The notes beneath the pieces are model-generated. The model saw only the letters and a program-made list of their open reading frames with translations. It had not been told where the DNA came from and made no database searches. Positions 24,762 through 33,190 of a stretch of DNA of 64,000 nucleotides are shown here, piece by piece. Both the position numbers and the translations under genes were made by a program. Source of the DNA: Palsa-1150 sp964531095. GTDB taxonomy: Bacteria > Myxococcota_A > Polyangia > Polyangiales > Polyangiaceae. The stretch spans positions 3,955 through 67,954 of the forward strand of contig CAZHED010000031.1 of NCBI GenBank assembly GCA_964531095.1, in the 5' to 3' direction. How positions within the stretch are numbered: position 1 is the stretch's first letter; every line of letters begins with the position of its first letter.

Positions 24762-26765
24762 ATGCGCCCGCGAACACTGGCCGCGTTCGTGGTGCTCTCG
24801 CTGGCGGGTCGCACCGCGCGGGGGCAACCGCCCGAGGCGGCCCCCCCGTCCGTCCCGTCCGCGGTGGATGGTGCGCGCGCGGCCGCTCCCCGAGCGCCGC
24901 AAGACGCGACCGACGTCTTCGACGCCGCCTTGCGGGCTTATCACGCCGCCCTCTCGGCGCGCCGTCTCGGCCAGGAAGAGCTTCGCCTGGAGACGGTTGC
25001 CGCGCGCGTCGCGGAAGGCGAGCAGCTGATGTTTGCCGGCCGCGTCGACGACGCGATCGCGCGCCTTGCGGAGCTGGTCGAGCACCCGCAATTCGACTCG
25101 TTCGCCGATTCGGAGCCTGGGCGAGCCGCCGTATTCCGTCTGGGCGACGCGCTCGCCGTGGCCGGGATCGACGAGCCCGCGCGCGTCTATTTACGCCGCG
25201 CGCTCGAGACGAAGGGGGCGTGGAGCGCGGGGGGAACGTGGGCGCGCCGCGCCGTGCGAAGGCTCGTCGACGTCGCGCTCGACAGCGGAGAGTTTGCGAC
25301 CTTCCCCGCGGACGTGGCGTCCGTCCCGGCGAGCGCCCCCGAAGAGGTTCGGGGCGAGATCGCGTACGTGAACGGTCGCGCGAAGGAGCTCGCGGGCGAT
25401 CGAGAGGGGGCGCTCGTCGCCTACGCGCTCGTGACGCAGCGATGCCGCTTTTGGGCCCAGGCCACCTACCTGTCAGGGCTCATCCAGGTCGAGCGAGGGA
25501 ACTTCAAGGACGGGGAGAGCTTTCTCTGCAAAGTCGCGGACCCGAAGCGCAGCGCGACGTCCACCCCCGTGTTCGCCGACGAGAAGTTCTTCGCGGTTCG
25601 CGACCTCGCGCGCCTGGGCTTGGGTCGGATCGCCCACGAGCAAGGGCGCAACGATGACGCGCGGTATTACTACTACCTCGTACCGCGCGACAGCGATCGG
25701 CTGGCCGAGGCCCTCTACGAGGCCGCGACCACGCGCTACGAGAAGAAGGATTACGACGGAGCGCGGGACCTCTTGGTCGAGCTGTCGAGCTTGGGGGCAC
25801 ATCACCGCTACGAGGACGAAGCGTGGGTGCTCGGCGCTTGGGTCGACCTCGCCCGGTGCCGTTTTGTCGAAGCGGACAAGAAGCTGCTGGAGTTTCTCGC
25901 GCGGTATGGTCCGGTGCGCGACACGGCGCGGCGCATCGGTGGCAGCGAGGCCGCGATGCAGCGGCTCTTGGCGGCGGTGCACACGGGAACGGACGCGGCA
26001 GGGGCCGAGGTGGGCGGAGCGAGCCCGGAAGTCGTCCGCACCATTGCGGCCCTGGTGCGTGTCGACCCGGCGTACGAGCGGGTCTTGCGGCGGCGCGCGG
26101 TGCTCGAACGCGAGGCCTCGGGCCTCGTCCACGGCATGGCAGCCATCGGCGACATGCAGCGCGCCTTGGCGACCAACGGCGGCGTGCGCCCGGCGACGGA
26201 GCTCGCGGCCGATGATGCGTTCAAGGCGGCGCAGGCCCAGTCTGGCGTGGCCGGTGTCGAGCGGCAGATCGCCGAGCTCGAAGCGGCCGGGGCGTCGGTC
26301 GATCGATTGGCGGGCCTGCGCCGGGAGCTCGACGAGCTCAAAGCGCGCCTCGCAAAAGGCGTGGCCCAATCGGCGGTGGGCGCCTCGGAGCCGGCGTCGG
26401 GCGGTGCAGACTTGCCGGACCTGCTCCGTGCGGACGCGCGGATGGGGGCCGCGCTCCAGGCGCGCTTGGCAAGCGGGCGAAAAGAGCTGGTCGAGCAGGA
26501 GACGACCCTGGTGAAAGATGCGCTGCGAAGGCTCGATCTGCGCCTGTCGCGGCTCTTGCGACGCGCGAGCCTCGGCCGCATCGAGACCGTGCTCGGAAGA
26601 AAGCGTGCGCTCGAGGTCGAGGTCGAAGCGATTCGCCTGGGATACCTCCCCCAAGACGCCGTCGATTCGCTCGACGCCGTGCACTACCTGGAAGACACGG
26701 AAGAGTACTGGCCCTTCGAAGGAGACGACTGGCCGGACGAGTACACGGGCAGTGAAGTGAAATAG
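24762..26765 (+). CDS. GltC-like periplasmic gliding motility protein
   Basis: A 667-residue exported protein. The N-terminus (1-22, ending A-R-G-Q) is a signal peptide. Residues 60-390 consist of helical repeats of TPR type (AEGEQLMFAGRVDDAIARLAELV, LAVAGIDEPARVYLRRAL, IAHEQGRNDDARYYYYLV). Residues 450-630 contain long charged helices, likely coiled coil (IAELEAAGASVDRLAGLRRELDELKARL). The C-terminus E-Y-W-P-F-E-G-D-D-W-P-D-E-Y matches the aromatic/acidic W-P-F-x-G-x-x-W-x-D-E tail I recall from myxobacterial GltC. In M. xanthus GltC is a periplasmic part of the focal-adhesion motility complex. Assignment rests on architecture, tail motif and neighbours. Confidence 0.65.
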   Translation: MRPRTLAAFVVLSLAGRTARGQPPEAAPPSVPSAVDGARAAAPRAPQDATDVFDAALRAYHAALSARRLGQEELRLETVAARVAEGEQLMFAGRVDDAIARLAELVEHPQFDSFADSEPGRAAVFRLGDALAVAGIDEPARVYLRRALETKGAWSAGGTWARRAVRRLVDVALDSGEFATFPADVASVPASAPEEVRGEIAYVNGRAKELAGDREGALVAYALVTQRCRFWAQATYLSGLIQVERGNFKDGESFLCKVADPKRSATSTPVFADEKFFAVRDLARLGLGRIAHEQGRNDDARYYYYLVPRDSDRLAEALYEAATTRYEKKDYDGARDLLVELSSLGAHHRYEDEAWVLGAWVDLARCRFVEADKKLLEFLARYGPVRDTARRIGGSEAAMQRLLAAVHTGTDAAGAEVGGASPEVVRTIAALVRVDPAYERVLRRRAVLEREASGLVHGMAAIGDMQRALATNGGVRPATELAADDAFKAAQAQSGVAGVERQIAELEAAGASVDRLAGLRRELDELKARLAKGVAQSAVGASEPASGGADLPDLLRADARMGAALQARLASGRKELVEQETTLVKDALRRLDLRLSRLLRRASLGRIETVLGRKRALEVEVEAIRLGYLPQDAVDSLDAVHYLEDTEEYWPFEGDDWPDEYTGSEVK

Positions 26766-26869
26766 GCTGTAGGAAACCGCTCCACCTCTAACGAATGGTG
26801 GGCGCATCCTGAGCTCGCAGCCCTCGGAGACTCCCCTTTTCGGCGGGACACCGAATACAATCTTGAACC

Positions 26870-29800
26870 ATGCGGGTCGGCGCGCTGGCGGGGGTTGGGG
26901 CGCTGGCCGCCATGACTCTCGTGGGATGGAACGCCCGGGCGACCCCTGCGTCGCGCGTCGCCCCCGATTCGAAGCCCGCGGTGGAGGCAATCCGGCCCGC
27001 GGCGGAGCGGAGCATCAGCGCCGAACCTCGACCCAAGCCTGCTGGGGCGGGGCGCGGTCTCGTCCGTCAAGGAGGCTCGACCGGACAGCCGGCCATCCGC
27101 GGGCCGAAAGTCCCGGAAGCGCTTCGGGCGCAGCTTCAGTCGCGGCTCGACGCTCGCGTCGACGCGGACGTCGTCAAGGCCAAGAAGCTGCGTGGCGAAG
27201 CCATCGGTCTTCTCACCGCATTCATCGCGGAGGCCCCCCGCGAGTCGCACGAGATGCCCGAGGCGCTCGTCCGCCTCGGCGAGCTTCAATGGGAGGCAGA
27301 ACGCGATCGGTTCGTCGAGAGCTTTCAGGCCTGGGAGAAGAGGCCGATCGACCAGCGCGGGCCGGCGCCCGAGCTCGACTACCGGGTCGCGCGAGAGCAG
27401 TTCGGGCGCGTGCTGCGCGACTACCGATGGTTCGAGGAATACGACCTGGCTCTCTACGTCGACGGATTCCTCGCGTTCGAGCAAGGAAAGGAAGACGAGG
27501 CGCGCGAGCGCTTCGAAGACATCTTGCGGGATCACCCGCAATCGCGCTTCGTCCCCGACGCGCACATGGCGAAGGCGGAATCGATTTTCAGCGGCAAATA
27601 CGACTATGCGGGCGCGCTCGCCGAGTACGAAAAGGTCCTCTCGTACAAAGCGCAGGTCGATCCGGCGCTGTACGGCCTCGCCCTCTTCAAGAGCGCGTGG
27701 TGCTACTGGCGACTCGGCAACAACGACGAGGCGGCGCGACGGTTCGTCAGGGTCTTCGAAGCAACCGACCCTGGCGGCGCGAGCAAGGTGAACGCGGCAC
27801 AGCGTCGGCAGCTCGACGAGCTGCAAGGCGAGGCGCTCAAGTACGTGGTCGAAGTGTTCACCGAAGACGAGAAGAACACCGCCCAAGACCTCTACGCCTT
27901 CCTCACCAAGATTGGCGGCGAGCGCTTCAGCGGCAAGATCGTTCGCGCCCTCGCCGAGCAGTTCTACGATCAGGCCCACTACGAGCGTGGCATCGAGGCG
28001 TACGAGCTCTTGCTCAAGCTCGAGCCCACAAGCCCGGAGGCGGGGCGTTGGGTGCTCCAGATAGCGGCCGGGTTCGAGGCTGTCGAAGACTGGCCGCACC
28101 TGCAGACCACATTCGAGAGGGCGCTCGCGGAATACACGACGGGAGGCGCCTGGTCGCGAGCCCAGGGAGATGCCGCAAACGTCGCTGCAACCACAACGGC
28201 AATCGAGAAGGCGCTGCGCGAAGACGGGACGGCGCTGCACGCGAAGGCGCAAAAGGACAAGACCAGCCGGGCGGAGTTCGAGGGGGCTTCAGGTCTCTAC
28301 GGCGTATACCTGTCGAAATTCGGGCAGGAGCCCAAGGCGTACGAGGTGCACTTCCGCCTCGGTGAAATCGACTTCTTCCGTCTCGAACGCAACCTCGACG
28401 CGGCCAGGCACTACATGGCGGCTGCCAAGGCGATTCCCACCAAGGAAGCGAGCGGTTCTCTGGCGATCATGCGCCACGACGCGCTCTACAACGCGCTCGT
28501 GGCGCTCTCGCGCGAGATGGACTCGAAGCGCGACGTCAAAGGGGAGACGGAGGCCGACAAGAGTTACGCCGAGGCGCTCGATCTGTACGCGCAGTTCTAT
28601 CCGAACGACCCGCAGCTTCCCCCGATGTTCTTCAGGCAAGGGAAGTATTTCTTCGACCGGGGCAATTACGACTCGGCGGTCAAGATTTGGGGGATGTTGC
28701 TCGAGAAGTTCCCGAACAGCGAGCAAGCGCGCGACGCGGGCGACAGCATCATCGAGTCGTTCAGCCGCGCGAAGAACTACGAGAACATCGAGACGTGGGC
28801 CCGCCGCTTGAAGGCCCTACCGAGCTTCGCCGCGTCCAAGCATCAGGAGCGCCTCGACGTGCTCATCGTCCAGGCGGTCTTCAAACAGGGCGAGCAGAAG
28901 GCGACCTCCGGAGATCACGCGGCCGCGGCGGCGGCGTATCTCCGCGCGGCGAATGAGTTTCCCAAGGACGCGAGGGCCGCGCAGGCGTGTGTCAACGCCG
29001 AGCAAGAGGCGAAGCTCGCGGGAGACGCGAAGACGCTGCAAGCCGCGGCGCGTCTGGCCATGGGTCCTGCCTACCGCGACAAGCCCGAGTCGCCGTTCGG
29101 CGCGTGGATAGCGACGACGACGCTTCAAGCGATGGGCCTGCTCGGAGAGGCGGCCGACGTCGCCGAGCAAATGACGAGTCTCGGGGATCGAGATCACCCG
29201 AACTACCAGAAGTACGAGCACGAGCGCGACGCGGCCTTCAACGCCGTGGTGCTGCGCGAGGCGACGGGAGAGCACGATCGCGCCGTGCTCGACGGGGGTA
29301 AGTTCTTGGCTGCCTTCGCCACATCGGCCGAAGCCGACGACGTGGTGCTCCAGATGGGGCGGGCGCACCAGAGCGCGGGGCGCGCCAAGGACGCGGCCGA
29401 CCTTTACAGGCGGTATCTGTCGCACGCGAGCAACCTCGATCACCGCGCGCAGGGGCTCGTTCTTCTGGCGCAAGCAGACCTGAAGGCAGGCGACGCTCGC
29501 GGAGCCGAAGCATCGCTCGAAGAGGCGGTTGCGCTGGGCAAGAAACGTGGTCGCGATCTGGGCGCAGAAGGCAAGTTCGCGGCGGCGCATGCGCGCTACA
29601 TGCAGGGCGAACAGGTCTTGGCGAAGTTCGAGCAGATCCAGATCCAGGGCGACGTCAAACAGCTCAAAGCTCGCCTCAAGCGCAAGACCGAGCTCCTGAA
29701 GGACGCCGCGAAGGTGTTCTTGGACTGCGTATCGACGGGGGTCGCGGAGTGGACGACGGCCGCCCTCTACCAGATTGGTCACGTGTACGAGGCCTTCGCG

Positions 29801-30142
29801 AAGGCGCTGCGCGACTCGCCTCCTCCGGCGGAAGTCAAAACCGACGATCAGAAGGCCGACTATGCAGCGCAGATCGAAGAGTTCGCCGTCCCGATGGAGG
29901 AGCGAAGCCTCGACGCGTACGAGAACGGCTGGAAAAAGGCGATCGACCTCGGCATCTACAACCAGTGGACGGCGAAGATGCGCGACGCGCTCGGACGCTT
30001 GAACAGCGAGCTCTATCCGCCGTTCAAAGAGACCGGGTTCGAAATGCGCTCCCAAGCGCCCCTCCCGCTGCCGGCCCTCGTGGAGGCGCCGAGCCGGCCG
30101 GCAGCGTCGGCGACCGCAACGCCGTCCTTGGTCAAGCGATGA
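26870..30142 (+). CDS. Large TPR protein, GltD-like
   Basis: A 1,090-residue exported protein. Residues 1-25 form a signal peptide (ALAGVGALAAMTLVGWNARATPA); then a basic Pro/Arg linker to about 75. The rest is an almost continuous series of helix-turn-helix repeats of TPR type, for example LYVDGFLAFEQGKEDEARERFEDILRDHP-like units beginning near 205, units around 560-640 (FFRQGKYFFDRGNYDSAVKIWG) and 830-900. Long TPR solenoids of about this size immediately upstream of a TPR lipoprotein recall gltD-gltE of M. xanthus, where GltD is periplasmic. The stop overlaps the ATG of the next gene (ATGA, 30139-30142), so synthesis of the two is coupled. It lacks obvious transmembrane helices after the signal peptide. 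Confidence 0.65.
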   Translation: MRVGALAGVGALAAMTLVGWNARATPASRVAPDSKPAVEAIRPAAERSISAEPRPKPAGAGRGLVRQGGSTGQPAIRGPKVPEALRAQLQSRLDARVDADVVKAKKLRGEAIGLLTAFIAEAPRESHEMPEALVRLGELQWEAERDRFVESFQAWEKRPIDQRGPAPELDYRVAREQFGRVLRDYRWFEEYDLALYVDGFLAFEQGKEDEARERFEDILRDHPQSRFVPDAHMAKAESIFSGKYDYAGALAEYEKVLSYKAQVDPALYGLALFKSAWCYWRLGNNDEAARRFVRVFEATDPGGASKVNAAQRRQLDELQGEALKYVVEVFTEDEKNTAQDLYAFLTKIGGERFSGKIVRALAEQFYDQAHYERGIEAYELLLKLEPTSPEAGRWVLQIAAGFEAVEDWPHLQTTFERALAEYTTGGAWSRAQGDAANVAATTTAIEKALREDGTALHAKAQKDKTSRAEFEGASGLYGVYLSKFGQEPKAYEVHFRLGEIDFFRLERNLDAARHYMAAAKAIPTKEASGSLAIMRHDALYNALVALSREMDSKRDVKGETEADKSYAEALDLYAQFYPNDPQLPPMFFRQGKYFFDRGNYDSAVKIWGMLLEKFPNSEQARDAGDSIIESFSRAKNYENIETWARRLKALPSFAASKHQERLDVLIVQAVFKQGEQKATSGDHAAAAAAYLRAANEFPKDARAAQACVNAEQEAKLAGDAKTLQAAARLAMGPAYRDKPESPFGAWIATTTLQAMGLLGEAADVAEQMTSLGDRDHPNYQKYEHERDAAFNAVVLREATGEHDRAVLDGGKFLAAFATSAEADDVVLQMGRAHQSAGRAKDAADLYRRYLSHASNLDHRAQGLVLLAQADLKAGDARGAEASLEEAVALGKKRGRDLGAEGKFAAAHARYMQGEQVLAKFEQIQIQGDVKQLKARLKRKTELLKDAAKVFLDCVSTGVAEWTTAALYQIGHVYEAFAKALRDSPPPAEVKTDDQKADYAAQIEEFAVPMEERSLDAYENGWKKAIDLGIYNQWTAKMRDALGRLNSELYPPFKETGFEMRSQAPLPLPALVEAPSRPAASATATPSLVKR

Positions 30143-31332
30143 CCCGAGCGACTGCATTGTTCGTCCTGCTCCTGTCGTTGGCTCCGGCCGCCTGCGCCGG
30201 CCCCACGGCCGCGAGGCCGGTGACCGCCGCGCCGGCCCAAGTCGTGCCGGCGAATCCGGCGGCAGTGGGCAAGATGGTCCTGGGCGTGCAGTCGGCCAAA
30301 GACGGGCAGCGCGACCGCGCGGCGACGGCTCTGCGCGAGGCGATTCAGATCGACCCGGGCCTCTGGGAGGCTCGTTACGACCTGGGGGTCGTCCTCACGA
30401 GCGTGGGTGACCTCGCCGGCGCCGAGCAAGAGCTTTGGGCCGCCGGGAGGCTCGCGGCCGACTCGCAGCCCGTGGCCGTCGCTTTGGCGGAGGTGCGCCG
30501 CCGCCGAGGCGAGCACCGCCTCGCGGCCGAAGCGCTGGCCGACTTCGTTCGCGTCCACCCCAGCGCCGTCGACGCGCGGACATTGTACGTTGCAGCGCTA
30601 CGCGACAGCGGACAGATCGAAAAGGCCATCTCCGAGGCACGCGAAGTGCTCGTGCGGAAGCCCGGGGACGCGACGGCGTTGGCGGAGCTCGCTTTGTCTC
30701 ACCTCGCGAAAGGTGAGAAAGAGACGGCAGAGCTCCTCGCCAAGCAGGCGCTCGATTCGAACCCGAACAGCGCAGTGACCCACCGAACGATTGGCCTGCT
30801 CGACTTGGCCAAAGGGGATGACGCGATTGCGCTGACCGAGTTCCGCAAGGCCGCGCAAGCCGACCCTCGGGACACCACCTCGCGCCTGAACATGGGCGTC
30901 GTCCTGCTTCGGGCGGGGGCCTACGCGAAGGCGGAGGAGCAGTACCGCGAGATCCTCAAGATCTCTCCCGACGACCATGGGGCCGAGATCGGGCTGGCCG
31001 CTGCGTTACGCGGCGAAGGAGACGCCCAGCATCCGCAGAGGCTCGAGGAGGCGCGAACGATCCTCGATCGCGTGCTGGCCGGCGACGCCCATGACACGAG
31101 CGCGCTCTTCAACATCGGCGTGCTCTACGCGGACTTCTTCAAGAAGGCGCCCGAGGCAGCGCCGTACTTCAAACGATTCCTCGTCGACGCTCCGAGCGAC
31201 CACCCGCTGCGCGCGGAAGCCGAGAGGTACGTATCGGCCGCCTCGGCGAGCGCTCCGCCCCCGGCCCCGGAAGCCCCGCCTGCGCCCCGTGCTCCGGCGG
31301 CCCCGCCTGCGCCTGGCGCCTCGAAGAAGTGA
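30139..31332 (+). CDS. TPR lipoprotein, GltE-like
   Basis: A 397-residue lipoprotein candidate. The signal peptide ends at a cysteine (L-A-P-A-A-C, residue 19). Eight or so canonical TPR units follow, from about residue 45 to 345: each has the W/L-G-Y-A-F-A-P spacing (ALREAIQIDPGLWEARYDLG, LLAKQALDSNPNSAVTHRTIG, EFRKAAQADPRDTTSRLNMG, QYREILKISPDDHGAEIGLA). The last 30 residues are a Pro/Ala-rich tail. M. xanthus GltE (AglT) is a TPR lipoprotein encoded next to gltD, so size, anchoring and position agree. Overlap with the upstream stop by four bases. The gene converges on the DUF4388-J-TPR gene 21 bp away. Confidence 0.7.
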   Translation: MTRATALFVLLLSLAPAACAGPTAARPVTAAPAQVVPANPAAVGKMVLGVQSAKDGQRDRAATALREAIQIDPGLWEARYDLGVVLTSVGDLAGAEQELWAAGRLAADSQPVAVALAEVRRRRGEHRLAAEALADFVRVHPSAVDARTLYVAALRDSGQIEKAISEAREVLVRKPGDATALAELALSHLAKGEKETAELLAKQALDSNPNSAVTHRTIGLLDLAKGDDAIALTEFRKAAQADPRDTTSRLNMGVVLLRAGAYAKAEEQYREILKISPDDHGAEIGLAAALRGEGDAQHPQRLEEARTILDRVLAGDAHDTSALFNIGVLYADFFKKAPEAAPYFKRFLVDAPSDHPLRAEAERYVSAASASAPPPAPEAPPAPRAPAAPPAPGASKK

Positions 31333-31353
31333 ACTCCTCGTTGAGTGGCGACG

Positions 31354-33054
31354 TCATGGCTTCTTGAAGAGCCGCCCGAAGAGTCCCGGCTTCTCCGACT
31401 CGTCGACCTTCGGCGGCGACGGCGTCGAGCGCATCGGCGCCGGGGGTTTGCTCGATCGTCGCCCTCCGCGCATGTTGTACAGACGCACCTCGCGCGCGGC
31501 GTCGATGTTGCGCGGATTCAGCTCGACCGCGCGCTTGAAATCCCTCACGGCGAGTTCGATTTTTCCTATCCGTTTGAAGAGCATTCCGCGCCACTGATAG
31601 GCCTTCTCGCATTTCTCGTTCATGGCAATCGCCCTCTCGAGCATTTGGATGCCATGAAGGGTCTTCTCTGGTGATTGGTTCTCCGGTTTGAGCGCGATGA
31701 GCCATGCGTGCAGCGCCAGGTAGTCGGGCTGTGTGGGGTCGTCATCCATCGCCTTCCGGCAAAACGTCTCCGCCTGGACCAGGTCGTTTCGCCGAAAGCA
31801 CACTTCCGCCTTCTGAAAGTTCGTCGCCGCTTCGACGACTTTGGCGACCGTCGCCTGCATCTCGGGAGATCCGCTGCCGTCGGCTAGGAGCCGCATGTAA
31901 CGCGCGCGCTGCTCGCCGTCGATGAGGGTCGCATGCGCCTCGCTCATGCGGGCGAACACGCGCGAGCAGGCGTCGCTGACGGGCGAGAGCTCGATTGGCA
32001 AGCGATCGGGGTGCCACCTCCTGACAAGGCCGAAAAAGGCCGAGTCGACCTCGTCGTGCGTCGCGTCGCGGGCGATGTCGAGCATCATGAAGTAGTCGGC
32101 GCGATCGATGGTCGCCGCGCGCTCCGTGATCTCCCGCCATCGTGACGCGAGATCGGGAGCGAGCCCGGGCGGAGGCACGAGCGTCGTGCTGGGTGCGGGG
32201 CTCACCGAAGAAATCGCCTTCCGTGCGGGCGGCCGCGATGAGGTCGCGATGGGAGCGGGAGCGGCCGCGGACGGGCGGAGCGTAGCGGCGCCGGGCGCCA
32301 GCACTTCGACGTGTTTCGTCACGAGGAGAAGGTAGGCGAGGAGACGCGCCGTGCGATCGTTCAATCGCGCTGCGCTCGCCAAGTCCGACGCGCGCATCGG
32401 TCGCTCGCCAAGTAGCCGGGCCGCCGCGAGCTCCTCCTTCTTCAACCCGAGCACCTCGAGGTCGTCGCCTCTCGTCAGCCGCAGGGGGCACGACGCCACG
32501 CGTTCGAGCGCGGCGCTCACGTACTCCCATGGCGCGTATTCGATCAACATTCCCCAGAAGAGCGGGACCGGATCGATGCGCTGTCCCTCGCCTCCCCAAC
32601 CCCGCAGCGCATCGAAGCCGTCGTAATACGCATACGCCGTCTCCGCAGGCATCGCGGCTACGAAGCGGAGCTTGCGCGCGAGCTGTTCACGGAGCCCGGC
32701 GGCGACCTGGGCCGGCTCGAGTAGCTTCTGCGCGACGAGGAGCTCGCCGTGAAGCATCGGCCGGCTGGCCTTCTCTTTCGCAAGCTCCGCGAGCGAGCGG
32801 GTCAGGGCCTCTTCCGGCAAGTGCCCCAGATCGTTCAGGACTCGCCCCAAGTACGCGACTGGTTCGCTCGTGCGCACCTTCGCCGGCAGTCCTTCTTGAA
32901 ACAGGATCGTCGCGTTGTGCTTGCTCGGAGAAAATAACTCGATCGACCCGGTGAGCTTCTTGTCCAGCGCGTAGACCAAGAGGTGCAAGAACGGCGTCTT
33001 GGCCAGCGTGCCGCTCGCCGATGTCGCGGGACGATTGGTTGTCGATTCGCCCAT
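31354..33054 (-). CDS. DUF4388, J-domain and TPR protein
   Basis: A 566-residue cytoplasmic protein. Residues about 10-260 form a DUF4388 (PATAN)-like domain pair (TPFLHLLVYALDKKLTGSIEL, ILFQEGLPAKVRTS, YLGRVLNDLGHL). A J domain around 320-385 begins D-Y-F-M-M-L-D-I-A-R-D-A-T and keeps the Hsp70-activating triad in R-R-W-H-P-D-R-L. Residues 400-520 hold TPR repeats (FRRNDLVQAETFCRKAMDDDP, AVRDFKRAVELNP). The end is basic (LFGRLFKKP). It would recruit DnaK to a signalling complex; the input is unknown. ATG 33054 is used; a GTG at 33102 extends it by 16 residues. No good ribosome binding site decides. Divergent from the giant kinase gene (136 bp). Confidence 0.75.
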   Translation of the reverse strand: MGESTTNRPATSASGTLAKTPFLHLLVYALDKKLTGSIELFSPSKHNATILFQEGLPAKVRTSEPVAYLGRVLNDLGHLPEEALTRSLAELAKEKASRPMLHGELLVAQKLLEPAQVAAGLREQLARKLRFVAAMPAETAYAYYDGFDALRGWGGEGQRIDPVPLFWGMLIEYAPWEYVSAALERVASCPLRLTRGDDLEVLGLKKEELAAARLLGERPMRASDLASAARLNDRTARLLAYLLLVTKHVEVLAPGAATLRPSAAAPAPIATSSRPPARKAISSVSPAPSTTLVPPPGLAPDLASRWREITERAATIDRADYFMMLDIARDATHDEVDSAFFGLVRRWHPDRLPIELSPVSDACSRVFARMSEAHATLIDGEQRARYMRLLADGSGSPEMQATVAKVVEAATNFQKAEVCFRRNDLVQAETFCRKAMDDDPTQPDYLALHAWLIALKPENQSPEKTLHGIQMLERAIAMNEKCEKAYQWRGMLFKRIGKIELAVRDFKRAVELNPRNIDAAREVRLYNMRGGRRSSKPPAPMRSTPSPPKVDESEKPGLFGRLFKKP

Positions 33055-33190
33055 GTAAGGAGAAGGGTGAGGAGGAATGCGCTCGGTCCGTGTAGCCTGC
33101 ACCTGGGGGGTGCAAGGTTAGCTCAGAGCGTCGGAGTCGCGCGAGAGGGGCGCGGCCGATGGTAGACTTGCCCTCGCCTTTCCGGCTCCG

